DNA of 64,000 nt from positions 1 to 64,000 of the forward strand of contig JAFQPI010000050.1 of the NCBI GenBank assembly GCA_017411805.1. Reading direction: 5' to 3'. Origin of the DNA: Clostridia bacterium (GTDB lineage: Bacteria > Bacillota > Clostridia > Oscillospirales > CAG-272). Below the pieces are notes generated by a model. It was not told the origin of the DNA, made no database searches, and was given only the letters and a program-made list of their open reading frames with translations. Below are positions 52,450 to 62,873 of the stretch, in pieces; position 1 is the stretch's first letter; the number at the start of each line of letters is the position of its first letter. The position numbers were made by a program, and so were the translations under genes.

Positions 52450-52788
52450 ATGAATTGCCTATTCTGCGAGATCATCAAGGGTAACATTCCGTCGTCAAAG
52501 GTTTATGAGGACGAATACGTTTATGCTTTCCGTGATATTAATCCTCAAGCTCCCGTACATATTCTCCTGGTGCCGAAGGTTCACATCTCGTCCGTTGATG
52601 AGATCAATGCGGAAAACAGCGTATACGTCGCAAAGATATTCGAAAAGATACCCGAGATCGCCAAGAGCGAGAATCTCGGCGGCGGTTACCGTGTGATCAC
52701 AAACTGCGGCGCCGATGCTTGCCAGTCGGTAAAGCATCTGCATTTCCATATTCTCGGCGGCACTCAGCTTATCGAGAAAATGGGTTGA
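52450..52788 (+). CDS. HIT family protein (HinT-like)
   Basis: A 112-residue histidine-triad nucleotide-binding protein. N-terminal CLFCEIIKGNIPSSKVYED, then VPKVHISSV, and the triad HLHFHILGG near residue 98. HinT-type enzymes cleave phosphoramidates and adenylated amines. There is no visible ribosome binding site in the 9 bases after the preceding gene (only AT-rich sequence), so translation may depend on the upstream gene. It is followed by a terminator. Confidence 0.93.
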   Translation: MNCLFCEIIKGNIPSSKVYEDEYVYAFRDINPQAPVHILLVPKVHISSVDEINAENSVYVAKIFEKIPEIAKSENLGGGYRVITNCGADACQSVKHLHFHILGGTQLIEKMG

Positions 52789-52794
52789 TCTTAT

Positions 52795-52829
52795 AAAAGC
52801 GATCTGACTTATGTCCGATCGCTTTTATT
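52795..52829 (+). terminator. Terminator of the HIT gene
   Basis: AAAAGCGATC/GATCGCTTTT (52795-52804 with 52817-52826), followed by T-rich sequence. Confidence 0.85.
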
Positions 52830-52856
52830 GTTTATTTTTTATTTATCATTTGGTAA

Positions 52857-52884
52857 TTGATTGAATGGGTTTAAGTGGTATAAT
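52857..52884 (+). promoter_or_regulatory. Promoter of the transglutaminase-like gene
   Basis: TTGATT (52857-52862), 16 bp, TATAAT (52879-52884), with TGG before the -10 box. Confidence 0.7.
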
Positions 52885-52925
52885 ATAATAGATTATAATA
52901 AAAAGACGGAATTAGGGTTTAATAT

Positions 52926-54716
52926 ATGGATTATAGAGAATACAGAAGCAGTTATGAAACTCAGGAGGAGAGCAGAACTCCGGCACGCGAGCAAAAGAGT
53001 GCGAAACCGATATTAATTGCAATAGTGCTTCTTGCATTAATATTATGTATAGTAATTGCGCTTCTTTGCGTAAACTTGTTTGTAAGACCGAATTACGTGG
53101 CGAGAAGCGTGACGGTCGAGGCGGGAAGAAAAACTATTGAAGCAAATGATTTCCTTATCGACAAAAGTCATAATGCAATTTTTGCCGAAGGCGTTGAATA
53201 TGATCTTTCTGCTGTCGGAGAATACAGCATCAGGCTTGTCGTTGACGGTAAAGAGTGTACAACTAAGCTTGTGGTTGTTGATACAAAGCCGCCCGTTGGC
53301 AATGTTCGCAATATTTCCGTTTGGCAGGGAAGCAGCCTCGAGGCGATAAACTGCGTTTCTGATATCAAGGACGCTACCGCTGTAAATGTAAGCTTCAAAA
53401 ACCGTCCCGATACCTCAAGCCTCGGAAAGCGAGAGGTTACCGTTATCCTTGAGGACGGAGGCGGTAATAAAACCGAGTATACTTTCGTGCTTGACGTTGT
53501 ATCGACAGAGGGCTTGCTTTATACACGATATGTCTCCGAGCTTGGCGATCCAATTCCCGAGGCAGACGTGTTTACAGGCAAACCCGGAGTCGGTGAATAC
53601 CTTTCGGATATTTCTTCCATAAGCTCAAATACAGCGGGCATATATATGCTTCAGGTCTCGGCAAACGGCAACGTGTTTGACGTTGTGCTCGAAATTGCAG
53701 ACAGCATTGCGCCGGTCGCTACGGTCTCCCCGCAGGTATGCTTCAACAGGATCCCCGAGGCTTCCGAGTTTGTTACGGGTATTGTTGACATGAGCCGCGT
53801 TACCGTCAAGTATGAGACTGAACCCGATCCTAAGGTTTCGGGAAAAATCGACGTAATTATCATTCTGAGTGATGAGTACGGAAATTCGACCTCTTATCCT
53901 ACCTATTTCACCGTAATGAATGACACGACTCCTCCCGAGATACTGAAGGCTCCCGCAGAGCTCGAGGTCGATACCGGCGCGACGATCATATGGCGTGCGG
54001 GTGTTGAAGCGAGTGACGACAGCGGAAAATTTGAGCTTTCACTCGATACAGCGGGCGCAAATCTCGATGTTCCCGGGGTTTATACTGTCGAGATCGTTGC
54101 AAAGGATGAAGCAGGCAACGAGACACGCCGCAAGGTCAAACTTACGGTTCATGATGGTAGCGTGACAGAGGACATGCTCATGGACGTTATCAAAAAACGC
54201 GAGAAGGATCTCGGCGTAACGAATAAGATGTCCGCTGAGGAAAAGGTATATGCCGTTTTCAGATACGTGTATGATAATATGAAGTACAGCAATACGTCTT
54301 CCCATATCGACTGGAGACAGGAGGCTTACGTCGCGCTTGACGGCGGATTTAAGGGCGACTGCTTTACTTACTGTGCCACTTCTTATGCGCTTCTTAAATA
54401 TCTTGGCTTTGATGTCCTTATCGTAGAAAGAGCGGAATCCGCAAAGATCGAAGGAACGGGAACTCATTTTTGGGTACTCGTGAATATCGGCACGGCTGAA
54501 GCTCCACGTTGGTATCATTTCGATGCCACTCCGCAGCGTTCTCCCTTTAATCAGGCGACCTATCTTATGACGGACGCACAGATTGAGGCTTACACTAAGT
54601 GGCGAAACGATGATTACAAGCTTGAAAATTATTACACTTATGATGTCGAGAAATTCCCGGAGGTCTCCAAGTGGCAAATGGTGACGCTTGAGATACCCTC
54701 CAAGTATTTTGACTGA
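52926..54716 (+). CDS. Membrane-anchored protein with Ig-like repeats and a transglutaminase-like domain
   Basis: A 596-residue protein. A cytoplasmic polar start (1-27) is followed by one transmembrane helix (about 28-52). Bacterial Ig/HYR-like repeats follow (about 55-405), marked by DTKPPV, DSIAPVA and DTTPPE. The C-terminal transglutaminase-like domain (about 425-580) keeps a Cys-His-Asp triad: Cys479 (GDCFTYC), His514 (THFWVLV) and Asp533 (YHFDATP). Proteins of this kind are extracellular cysteine hydrolases or cross-linking enzymes acting at the cell wall. The ribosome binding site is weak (AGGG). It is followed 14 bases later by a lipoprotein gene. Confidence 0.88.
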   Translation: MDYREYRSSYETQEESRTPAREQKSAKPILIAIVLLALILCIVIALLCVNLFVRPNYVARSVTVEAGRKTIEANDFLIDKSHNAIFAEGVEYDLSAVGEYSIRLVVDGKECTTKLVVVDTKPPVGNVRNISVWQGSSLEAINCVSDIKDATAVNVSFKNRPDTSSLGKREVTVILEDGGGNKTEYTFVLDVVSTEGLLYTRYVSELGDPIPEADVFTGKPGVGEYLSDISSISSNTAGIYMLQVSANGNVFDVVLEIADSIAPVATVSPQVCFNRIPEASEFVTGIVDMSRVTVKYETEPDPKVSGKIDVIIILSDEYGNSTSYPTYFTVMNDTTPPEILKAPAELEVDTGATIIWRAGVEASDDSGKFELSLDTAGANLDVPGVYTVEIVAKDEAGNETRRKVKLTVHDGSVTEDMLMDVIKKREKDLGVTNKMSAEEKVYAVFRYVYDNMKYSNTSSHIDWRQEAYVALDGGFKGDCFTYCATSYALLKYLGFDVLIVERAESAKIEGTGTHFWVLVNIGTAEAPRWYHFDATPQRSPFNQATYLMTDAQIEAYTKWRNDDYKLENYYTYDVEKFPEVSKWQMVTLEIPSKYFD

Positions 54717-54730
54717 CGAAAGGAAACAAC

Positions 54731-55264
54731 ATGAGATCAATTAAAATATTATCTACCATTCTGTCTATTTTACTGATCGCGGTATGCTTTGCATCATGCG
54801 GAGGAGGCGGCGATATAGTTCTGCCCGACGAAAGCGACGAAGTAACTACAGGTTCTTCGCAAACCAATGCCTATGCCTTCGTCTACAAAAGCACAAACGT
54901 TATCCCCCATACAAAAATGTCCGAGGTGTTAAGCGGTATCGGCGAACCGACTTCTTACGAGGAAAGTAACAGCTGCTATTACCAGGGTCTTGATAAGGAC
55001 TATACCTATCCCGGCTTCAAGCTTCGCACCTATCCCGTTGACGGCGTTGACTACGTTCTCAATGTCTGCTTTACGGATGACTCTGTTACGACCCCCGAGG
55101 GGATCATGCTCGGTTCGACACGTGATGAGGTTATAGCGGCTTACGGAAGTTCCTTCACCGAGGAGAACGGCAATACAATTTACACCAAGGGAAAGACCGA
55201 GCTCCGCTTCAGATTTTCGGAGAATGGCGTGACTGCCATCGAATATTGGGCAATCGAGAACTAA
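54731..55264 (+). CDS. Lipoprotein, possibly BLIP/SmpA-like fold
   Basis: A 177-residue lipoprotein: hydrophobic residues 6-19, lipobox CFASC, lipidated Cys23. The mature part has a repeated pattern of small domain signs (MSEVLSGIGEPTSY and LGSTRDEVIAAYGSSF) resembling the tandem SmpA/BLIP-like fold, which binds proteins. The similarity is by eye only. GAAAGG precedes the ATG. It appears co-transcribed with the transglutaminase-like gene. Confidence 0.65.
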   Translation: MRSIKILSTILSILLIAVCFASCGGGGDIVLPDESDEVTTGSSQTNAYAFVYKSTNVIPHTKMSEVLSGIGEPTSYEESNSCYYQGLDKDYTYPGFKLRTYPVDGVDYVLNVCFTDDSVTTPEGIMLGSTRDEVIAAYGSSFTEENGNTIYTKGKTELRFRFSENGVTAIEYWAIEN

Positions 55265-55364
55265 AAAGACAATTTACTTGCAGATTAGCACTCTATCTGC
55301 CAATATTCACAAATAATTCACAAAAAATCAAAACAAAAGAGTAAAAAAACGGCATCGTTTGTGG

Positions 55365-55370
55365 TATATT
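55365..55370 (+). promoter_or_regulatory. Probable -10 box of the hrcA operon
   Basis: TATATT at 55365-55370 preceded by TGTGG (extended -10). No good -35 box is found at 17 bp. The CIRCE element begins 12 bases downstream and would cover the transcription start. Confidence 0.5.
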
Positions 55371-55381
55371 ATTAGCGTGAG

Positions 55382-55408
55382 TTAGCACTCAAGATAAAAG
55401 AGTGCTAA
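55382..55408. promoter_or_regulatory. CIRCE operator (HrcA binding site)
   Basis: TTAGCACTC (55382-55390), 9 bases, GAGTGCTAA (55400-55408): a perfect CIRCE inverted repeat. HrcA encoded next binds it and represses the operon until heat shock. Confidence 0.97.
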
Positions 55409-55456
55409 AGAGCGCGCCGCAAACGGTGTCGTTCCTTTTTGCGAAAGGAGAAAGAA

Positions 55457-56569
55457 ATGTACGGAAGTGAGCTTAGCAACAGAAAAAAGCAGATACTCAA
55501 GGCTATCGTTGAATCTCATATCGAGCTTGGCGAGCCGATCGGTTCAAAGTCGCTTATGCAGCTGCCCGGCATAAGCTGCTCCTCCGCAACCATCAGAAAC
55601 GAGATGGCGGAGCTTGAGGAGCTCGGTTATCTCGAACAGCCGCATACCTCGGCGGGCAGAGTCCCCTCGCAGCTTGGATACAGATTTTACGTTGATCAGC
55701 TGATAGAGCACTATGCTATGACCAAAAACGAGATCGCACAGATCGATCGCATACTCAAAAGCAAGACGGCTGAGCTCGATCAGATCCTGCTGACAGCCTC
55801 GAAGCTTGCTTCCGCAATGACGAACTATACAGGTCTTGCAGTCAAGCCCGGCAGATCCTCTGCGGTCATAACGAGATTTGAGACGGCTTATATAGATGAA
55901 TACAATTTCGTACTCATCATGATAAATGCCTCGGGAAACGTTATTTCAAAGCATATCAGAATGACCTCGCCCAAGTCGCAAAGTGTTGTTGCGCAACTTG
56001 CCGCGATTCTTAACGAGACTGTAGTTAATCTTCCGGCTGACGCGCTCAACATGTCTGTCATGCTGAGGCTCGAGGAGGAGATGGGCGCAGACGCGGAACT
56101 TGTTGCCCCTATTATAAAGACGATATACACCACCCTCACGGAAAATGACGGAGGAGAGCTTCAGCTGACCGGTATCGGAAATCTGCTTCAATACCGTGAT
56201 TACGAAAGCCCCGAGCAGCTCGGCGACCTCCTCGGAACTCTTGAGCAGAAGGACGAGATCTTAAAGCTCGTTTCCGAGAAGCAAAATGATGATATCTCGG
56301 TCCTTATCGGATCGGAATCGTCTGTCAAGGTAATGAACAACTCTGCGATTGTATTTAAGCCGATAGTAAGGGATGGAAAAACGCTCGGAGTTATCGGAGT
56401 CCTCGGACCGCTCCGAATGGATTATGCAAAGGTTCTCGAGACCATCGAGCGGCTCTGCGGTTCTGTCGGCGAGATAATGGATGAATATTCTGCGCTCGCG
56501 CCTCCCGGCAAGAAAAATAACGTAACAAAAGAAATTGATATAAAGGATGGAAACAATGACCCAAGCTGA
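55457..56569 (+). CDS. hrcA: Heat-inducible transcription repressor HrcA
   Basis: A 370-residue repressor. The N-terminal winged-helix (about 1-75; RKKQILKAIVESHIELGEPIGSKSL, SCSSATIRNEMAELEELGYLEQPHTSAGRVPS) binds the CIRCE element upstream, and the C-terminal dimerisation/GAF-like part (about 85-345) includes GVLGPLRMDYAKVL. Start 55457 is chosen with AAAGGAG 6 bases upstream, not an in-frame TTG at 55439. It is the first gene of hrcA-grpE-dnaK-dnaJ-prmA. Confidence 0.95.
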   Translation: MYGSELSNRKKQILKAIVESHIELGEPIGSKSLMQLPGISCSSATIRNEMAELEELGYLEQPHTSAGRVPSQLGYRFYVDQLIEHYAMTKNEIAQIDRILKSKTAELDQILLTASKLASAMTNYTGLAVKPGRSSAVITRFETAYIDEYNFVLIMINASGNVISKHIRMTSPKSQSVVAQLAAILNETVVNLPADALNMSVMLRLEEEMGADAELVAPIIKTIYTTLTENDGGELQLTGIGNLLQYRDYESPEQLGDLLGTLEQKDEILKLVSEKQNDDISVLIGSESSVKVMNNSAIVFKPIVRDGKTLGVIGVLGPLRMDYAKVLETIERLCGSVGEIMDEYSALAPPGKKNNVTKEIDIKDGNNDPS

Positions 56570-57134
56570 AGAAAAGAAGATTCCTGACACCGAAGAAGAA
56601 GTCAAGGCAGAAACTCCCGCAACCGAGGAAGAGAAGACCGAGACCCCCGAGGCTGAAACAAAGAAGGAAAAGAAAAATAAAAAGACCCGCGAGCTTGAAG
56701 CAAAGATCACAGAGCTCGAGGCTTCGGTTGCAGATCGCGACGATAAATATCTCCGTCTTGCTGCCGAGTACGATAACTTCCGCCGCCGTTCGCAGAAGGA
56801 AAGAGAGAGCGTATATTCGGATGCTTACGCCGACGCAATAAACGCCCTGCTTCCCGTTCTTGACAATCTCGGACGCGCTGTGGGATGCGAGGATCCCAAG
56901 GCACTTGCCGACGGACTCGCGCTCATCCTCAAGAGCTTTGAAGAAGGACTCGCTAAGCTCGGTATAGAGGAGATCAAGGCTCTGGGCGAGACCTTCGACC
57001 CCGAGCGTCACTATGCCGTTCTTCATGTTGATGACGAGAATTACGGCGAGAGCGAGATCGTTGAGGTGCTCCAGAAGGGATACACCAGAGGCGATAAGGT
57101 CATCAGATACGCGGTCGTAAAGGTCGCAAACTAA
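56556..57134 (+). CDS. grpE: Nucleotide exchange factor GrpE
   Basis: A 192-residue DnaK co-factor that releases ADP. An acidic N-terminal region (about 1-45) precedes the long helix (about 45-85, RELEAKITELEASVADRDDKYLRLAAEYDNFRRR) and the C-terminal beta domain (about 130-190, GYTRGDKVIRYAVVKV). The start is ATG 56556 with AAAGGA 8 bases upstream. The ATG at 56547 overlaps that site. It overlaps the hrcA end. Confidence 0.94.
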   Translation: MTQAEEKKIPDTEEEVKAETPATEEEKTETPEAETKKEKKNKKTRELEAKITELEASVADRDDKYLRLAAEYDNFRRRSQKERESVYSDAYADAINALLPVLDNLGRAVGCEDPKALADGLALILKSFEEGLAKLGIEEIKALGETFDPERHYAVLHVDDENYGESEIVEVLQKGYTRGDKVIRYAVVKVAN

Positions 57135-57140
57135 TTTTGA

Positions 57141-59006
<1,866 letters not shown>

Positions 59007-59019
59007 TAATTGAAATACC

Positions 59020-59050
59020 GTGGGAAGGGCGAAAAAATCGCTCTTCCCAC
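59020..59050 (+). repeat. Strong hairpin between dnaK and dnaJ
   Basis: GTGGGAAGGGCG (59020-59031) pairs with CGCTCTTCCCAC (59039-59050), 12 bp with one G-U type pair. No T-run follows, so it is more likely a processing or stabilising stem than a terminator. Confidence 0.65.
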
Positions 59051-59085
59051 AAAGCAGTATATAAATACATCAAAAAGGCAGACTT

Positions 59086-60216
59086 ATGGCTAAAAGAGAT
59101 TATTATGAGGTGCTCGGTGTAGACCGCGGTGCCGATGAAGATACTATAAAAAAGGCTTACAGAAAGCTTGCAAAGAAATATCACCCTGATATGAACCCCG
59201 GGGACAGCGAGGCTGAGGCTAAGTTCAAGGAAGTAAACGAGGCGTATGCTATCCTTTCCGACTCGGAAAAGAAATCTGCATACGATAATTACGGTCATGC
59301 GGCGTTTGAAAACGGCGGCGCAGGCGCGGGCGGATTTGATATGGGCGACATCGACCTTGGCGATATTTTTGGAAGCATGTTCGGCTTTGGCGGCTTCGGC
59401 GGATCTTCGCAGAGAAGAAAGAATGCTCCCCGCAGAGGAGAGGATATCGGCTATGCCGTGAACGTAACCTTCGAGGAAGCGGCTTTCGGTGTCAAGAAGG
59501 AAATGGAGTTCTCGAGAATCGCAAGATGTGCCGAATGTAACGGAAGCGGCTCTAAGGACGGAAAGACCGAGACTTGCCAGACTTGCGGCGGTACGGGACA
59601 GCGCAGAGTAATGCAGAGACTCGGCGGTATGTCATTCCAGAGTACGACAACCTGCGAGGCTTGCCGCGGAACTGGTAAGATCATTAAGGAGCCCTGCTCA
59701 AAGTGCCGCGGTAACGGCATGACCAAGCAGCAGAAAAAGATCACGGTAACGGTTCCCGCGGGAATCGATAACGGCGGACGCATTGCGATCAGAGGTATGG
59801 GTAACGACGGCGCAAACGGCGGACCTGCAGGCGACCTCATCGTTGAGATCAGAGTGAGAAATCATCCTCTCTTTGACCGCCGCGGATATGATATTTACTG
59901 TGACGTACCGATCACGGTCGCGGAGGCTACCCTCGGCGCCGAGATCGACGTACCCACCCTCGAGGGCTCGAAGAAGTACACAATCCCCGAGGGAACCCAG
60001 ACGGGTACTTCTTTCACCCTCCGCGGATGCGGAACATGCCGACTTGAGAATCCCGACCGCAGAGGCGATCTCATTTTCACCGTCGTTGTAGAGACTCCCA
60101 AGGGGCTTAATTCGAAGCAGCGTGAGCTGATGCGTCAGTTCGCCGAGGCTTGCGGTGAATCGAACTACGGGAAAAAGCAGAGATTTTTCAGAAAGAATAA
60201 GAAAAACGAGGACTAA
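59086..60216 (+). CDS. dnaJ: Molecular chaperone DnaJ
   Basis: A 376-residue type I J-protein. The J domain (about 1-70) carries HPD (YHPDMNPGD). A Gly/Phe-rich stretch follows (about 80-115), then the zinc domain with all four CxxCxGxG repeats ([32 protein letters not shown]), and the C-terminal substrate-binding region. It stimulates DnaK ATPase. It starts 79 bases after dnaK, beyond a strong hairpin. Confidence 0.97.
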   Translation: MAKRDYYEVLGVDRGADEDTIKKAYRKLAKKYHPDMNPGDSEAEAKFKEVNEAYAILSDSEKKSAYDNYGHAAFENGGAGAGGFDMGDIDLGDIFGSMFGFGGFGGSSQRRKNAPRRGEDIGYAVNVTFEEAAFGVKKEMEFSRIARCAECNGSGSKDGKTETCQTCGGTGQRRVMQRLGGMSFQSTTTCEACRGTGKIIKEPCSKCRGNGMTKQQKKITVTVPAGIDNGGRIAIRGMGNDGANGGPAGDLIVEIRVRNHPLFDRRGYDIYCDVPITVAEATLGAEIDVPTLEGSKKYTIPEGTQTGTSFTLRGCGTCRLENPDRRGDLIFTVVVETPKGLNSKQRELMRQFAEACGESNYGKKQRFFRKNKKNED

Positions 60217-60219
60217 GCT

Positions 60220-61146
60220 ATGGCATACGAATATTCGGATTGGACACAGATCAGAGTCACCGTTAAGGTCAACGTGCTCGATCGCGTCGTTGCGATCATG
60301 TCTATGATAGATCCCAACCTCATGATCGAGGATATGAGCGATTTCCAGATCAACAACCGCTACGGCGAGCTTGTTGACGAGGCACTTCTCAATGCCGATA
60401 AGACGGTTTCAAGCGTTTCTCTCTTCCTTCCCGCAGATGAAAATTGCGACGAAACTCTTGCTTTTATCCGTGAAAAGCTTGCCGCAGAGGCTATCGAGGC
60501 TACAGTTGACGTCCGCGACGTAAACGAGGAAAGCTGGGTCAATACTTGGAAGCAGTATTATAAGCCTCTCCATATCGGAAACCGCACCGTCATCGTCCCC
60601 AAGTGGGAAGAATACGAGCCCGAAGAAGGCGAGATCGTTGTCAGAATGGACCCCGGAATGGCATTTGGAACAGGCTCGCACGAGACAACTCGCGGTATCA
60701 TTCAGATGCTCGAAAACTGCATCACAGACGGATGCACCGTGCTTGACGTCGGATGCGGAAGCGGAATCCTTGCTATCTGCGCCGCAAAGTATGGAGCAGG
60801 ACTCTGCCGAGCATACGATATCGACCCAATTGCCGTCGAGGTTGCCGCAGAGAATGCGATCGAAAACGGATGCGAGATCGAGTGTGCTGAATCCGATCTT
60901 CTCGCAGGCGTCAAAGCAGAGCAGTATGACGTTATCTGCGCGAATATCGTCGCGGATATCATCATCCGCATGGCACCCGACGTCGGAAAGTTTATGAAGG
61001 ATACGTCAACTCTCCTCGCCTCGGGAATCATTACCGAGAGAGCAGAGGAGGTCACCGATGCCCTCGAGGCAGCAGGACTTTATATCGTCGAATCGATCGA
61101 GGATAACGGCTGGTGCGCATTAGCAGTTAAAAAGTTGATTAAATGA
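60220..61146 (+). CDS. prmA: Ribosomal protein L11 methyltransferase
   Basis: A 308-residue SAM-dependent methyltransferase for L11. The N-terminal substrate domain (about 1-110) is followed by MDPGMAFGTGSHETTRG (about 146) and motif I VLDVGCGSGILAI (about 174). NPPY-like motif reads CANIVADII (about 233). It begins 3 bases after dnaJ; GAGGA in the dnaJ end may serve as ribosome binding site. Location after dnaJ is common in Bacillota. Confidence 0.94.
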   Translation: MAYEYSDWTQIRVTVKVNVLDRVVAIMSMIDPNLMIEDMSDFQINNRYGELVDEALLNADKTVSSVSLFLPADENCDETLAFIREKLAAEAIEATVDVRDVNEESWVNTWKQYYKPLHIGNRTVIVPKWEEYEPEEGEIVVRMDPGMAFGTGSHETTRGIIQMLENCITDGCTVLDVGCGSGILAICAAKYGAGLCRAYDIDPIAVEVAAENAIENGCEIECAESDLLAGVKAEQYDVICANIVADIIIRMAPDVGKFMKDTSTLLASGIITERAEEVTDALEAAGLYIVESIEDNGWCALAVKKLIK

Positions 61147-61151
61147 TAGAA

Positions 61152-61187
61152 AAAAGACTGTCTATCCCAAAAGGTAGGCAGTCTTTT
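61152..61187 (+). terminator. Terminator of the hrcA operon
   Basis: AAAAGACTG/CAGTCTTTT (61152-61160 with 61179-61187) with an inner CTA/TAG extension, followed by TGTTTG. Confidence 0.82.
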
Positions 61188-61195
61188 GTTTGCTG

Positions 61196-61343
61196 AATGC
61201 AAAATGCTAAATGCAAAACGCAAATTAGTAAGTATATATCGTTGTTTAAAGTATATTCTTTGTATTTCGTGTTTACAATATACAGAAGCAATAAATGTAA
61301 TTGTCAGTTTCATTTTGCATTTTGCATTTTGAATTTTGAATTT
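61196..61343. mobile_element. MITE-like short element with inverted repeat ends
   Basis: About 148 bp bounded by AATGCAAAATGCTAAATG (61196-61213) and TTTGCATTTTGCATTT (61314-61329, extending to 61343 as TTTTGAA units). These ends are identical to those around the LamG gene (9567 and 10778). The middle is AT-rich without a gene. It lies between the terminators of prmA and the convergent aspartate kinase gene. No target-site duplication could be confirmed by eye. Confidence 0.5.
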
Positions 61344-61374
61344 GAAAAGCCGCCTCTGTCGAGACGGCTTTTAT
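61344..61374 (-). terminator. Terminator of the aspartate kinase gene
   Basis: AAAAGCCG/CGGCTTTT (61344-61351 with 61364-61371). On the minus strand it follows the kinase stop codon and ends in a T-run. Confidence 0.8.
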
Positions 61375-61375
61375 A

Positions 61376-62704
61376 TTAGTCATTAACAAATTCGTCGTAG
61401 ATCGCCTTTACGGTGACCTCAAAATCGCGTTCCTCAACGCCGAGGATGATGTTGAGCTCGGAGGAGCCTTGATCGATCATTCGGATGTTGACTTCTGCGT
61501 TTGATACCGCAGAGAAGACTCTCGCAGCCGTACCCTTTGCCTTGATCATACCGCGTCCAACGACCGCGATGAGCGCAAGTCCGTCGTCAACTGTAACGCT
61601 GTCGGGCTTGAGAGTGCGGTTCAGCGATGCGATGATCTTGTCGCGGATGGGATCAATATCCGAGGTCGCAACGATAACGCTCATCGTGTCGATGCCTGTG
61701 GGCATATGCTCGAAGGCGATTCCGTTTTCCTCGAAGACCTCGAGCATACGGCGGCCGTAACCGATCTGCGAGTTCATCAGATCGTCCTCAACGGTGAATA
61801 CCGAGAATCCGCGTCTGCCCGCGATACCGGTGATTATGTGCTTGTTATCGTAATCCGAAGCCGAGGCAACGATCATTGTACCGTCGTCACCGGGGCGCAT
61901 GGTGTTTCTGATATTGATCGGGATCCCTGCGATCCTTACGGGGAAGATAGCGTCCTCGTGAAGAACCGTAGCGCCCATATAGGAAAGCTCGCGGAGCTCA
62001 CGGTAGGTAACGGTCTCGATCGCGCGGGGATTATCAATAATTCTCGGGTCAGCCATCATGAAGCCGGAAACGTCGGTCCAGTTTTCATAAAGGTCAGCGC
62101 CCGCCGCACGAGCGACTATAGAGCCTGTTATATCAGATCCGCCTCGGGAGAATGTCTTGACCGTGCCGTTGGGCATAAGGCCGTAGAAGCCGGGTATGAT
62201 CGCGTGCTCGTGGCGTGCAAGCTCTGCTGTAAGTACCTCGTGGGTCTTATCCGCGTCAAAGCTTCCGTTATCCTTAAAGAGGATGACGTTCTCGGCGTCG
62301 ATAAAATCAAAGCCGATGAACTTTGCGAGGATGAGTCCCGAGAGATATTCGCCACGGCTTGCCGCGAAATCGCGTCCGGCGCGGCCGAGTATGGCATTTT
62401 TGATATAATTCAACTCGCCGCTGATATCAAAGTCGAGACCGAGGTCCGTAATGATACCCTGGAAGCGGGCGCAGATGTTGCTGTAGCAGGTTTCAAATTC
62501 TTCCTTTGTAGACGCATCTCTGGCAAGACTGTAGCACTGATAAAGCATATCGGTGATCTTTATGTCGTCCGAGAAGCGTTTTCCCGGTGCTGATGGCACA
62601 ACGTAGCGTCTGTCGGGATCCGCCGCAATGATTTCGGCTACTCTTCTGAATTTGTCGGCGTCCGCAAGAGACGAACCGCCGAATTTTACAACCTTGATAC
62701 TCAT
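61376..62704 (-). CDS. lysC: Aspartate kinase
   Basis: A 442-residue aspartokinase, first step of the Lys/Thr/Met pathway. The kinase domain (about 1-290) has KFGGSSLAD at 6-14 and FSRGGSDITGSIVARA near 190. Two ACT regulatory domains follow (about 305-440, FSVFTVEDDLMNS and LALIAVVGRGM). The layout fits a monofunctional enzyme under amino-acid feedback. CGGAG lies upstream of the ATG. It is transcribed alone from 62746-62773. Confidence 0.94.
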   Translation of the reverse strand: MSIKVVKFGGSSLADADKFRRVAEIIAADPDRRYVVPSAPGKRFSDDIKITDMLYQCYSLARDASTKEEFETCYSNICARFQGIITDLGLDFDISGELNYIKNAILGRAGRDFAASRGEYLSGLILAKFIGFDFIDAENVILFKDNGSFDADKTHEVLTAELARHEHAIIPGFYGLMPNGTVKTFSRGGSDITGSIVARAAGADLYENWTDVSGFMMADPRIIDNPRAIETVTYRELRELSYMGATVLHEDAIFPVRIAGIPINIRNTMRPGDDGTMIVASASDYDNKHIITGIAGRRGFSVFTVEDDLMNSQIGYGRRMLEVFEENGIAFEHMPTGIDTMSVIVATSDIDPIRDKIIASLNRTLKPDSVTVDDGLALIAVVGRGMIKAKGTAARVFSAVSNAEVNIRMIDQGSSELNIILGVEERDFEVTVKAIYDEFVND

Positions 62705-62745
62705 TTGATTGCTCCGATCTCGTTTGTTTTACATTATACTATAAT

Positions 62746-62773
62746 ATTATACAGATTTTTTCGATTCTGTCAA
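62746..62773 (-). promoter_or_regulatory. Promoter of lysC
   Basis: Minus strand: TTGACA (62768-62773), 16 bp, TATAAT (62746-62751). No lysine riboswitch is seen in the short leader. Confidence 0.75.
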
Positions 62774-62873
62774 CAGAGAAATGTAAAAATTCTGTCTGAT
62801 TTTTGAAATTTCTGTATTTTTTACAGTAATAAGTTATTATTCAGAGATCATTTTTTGCAAACTAACAGTATTA

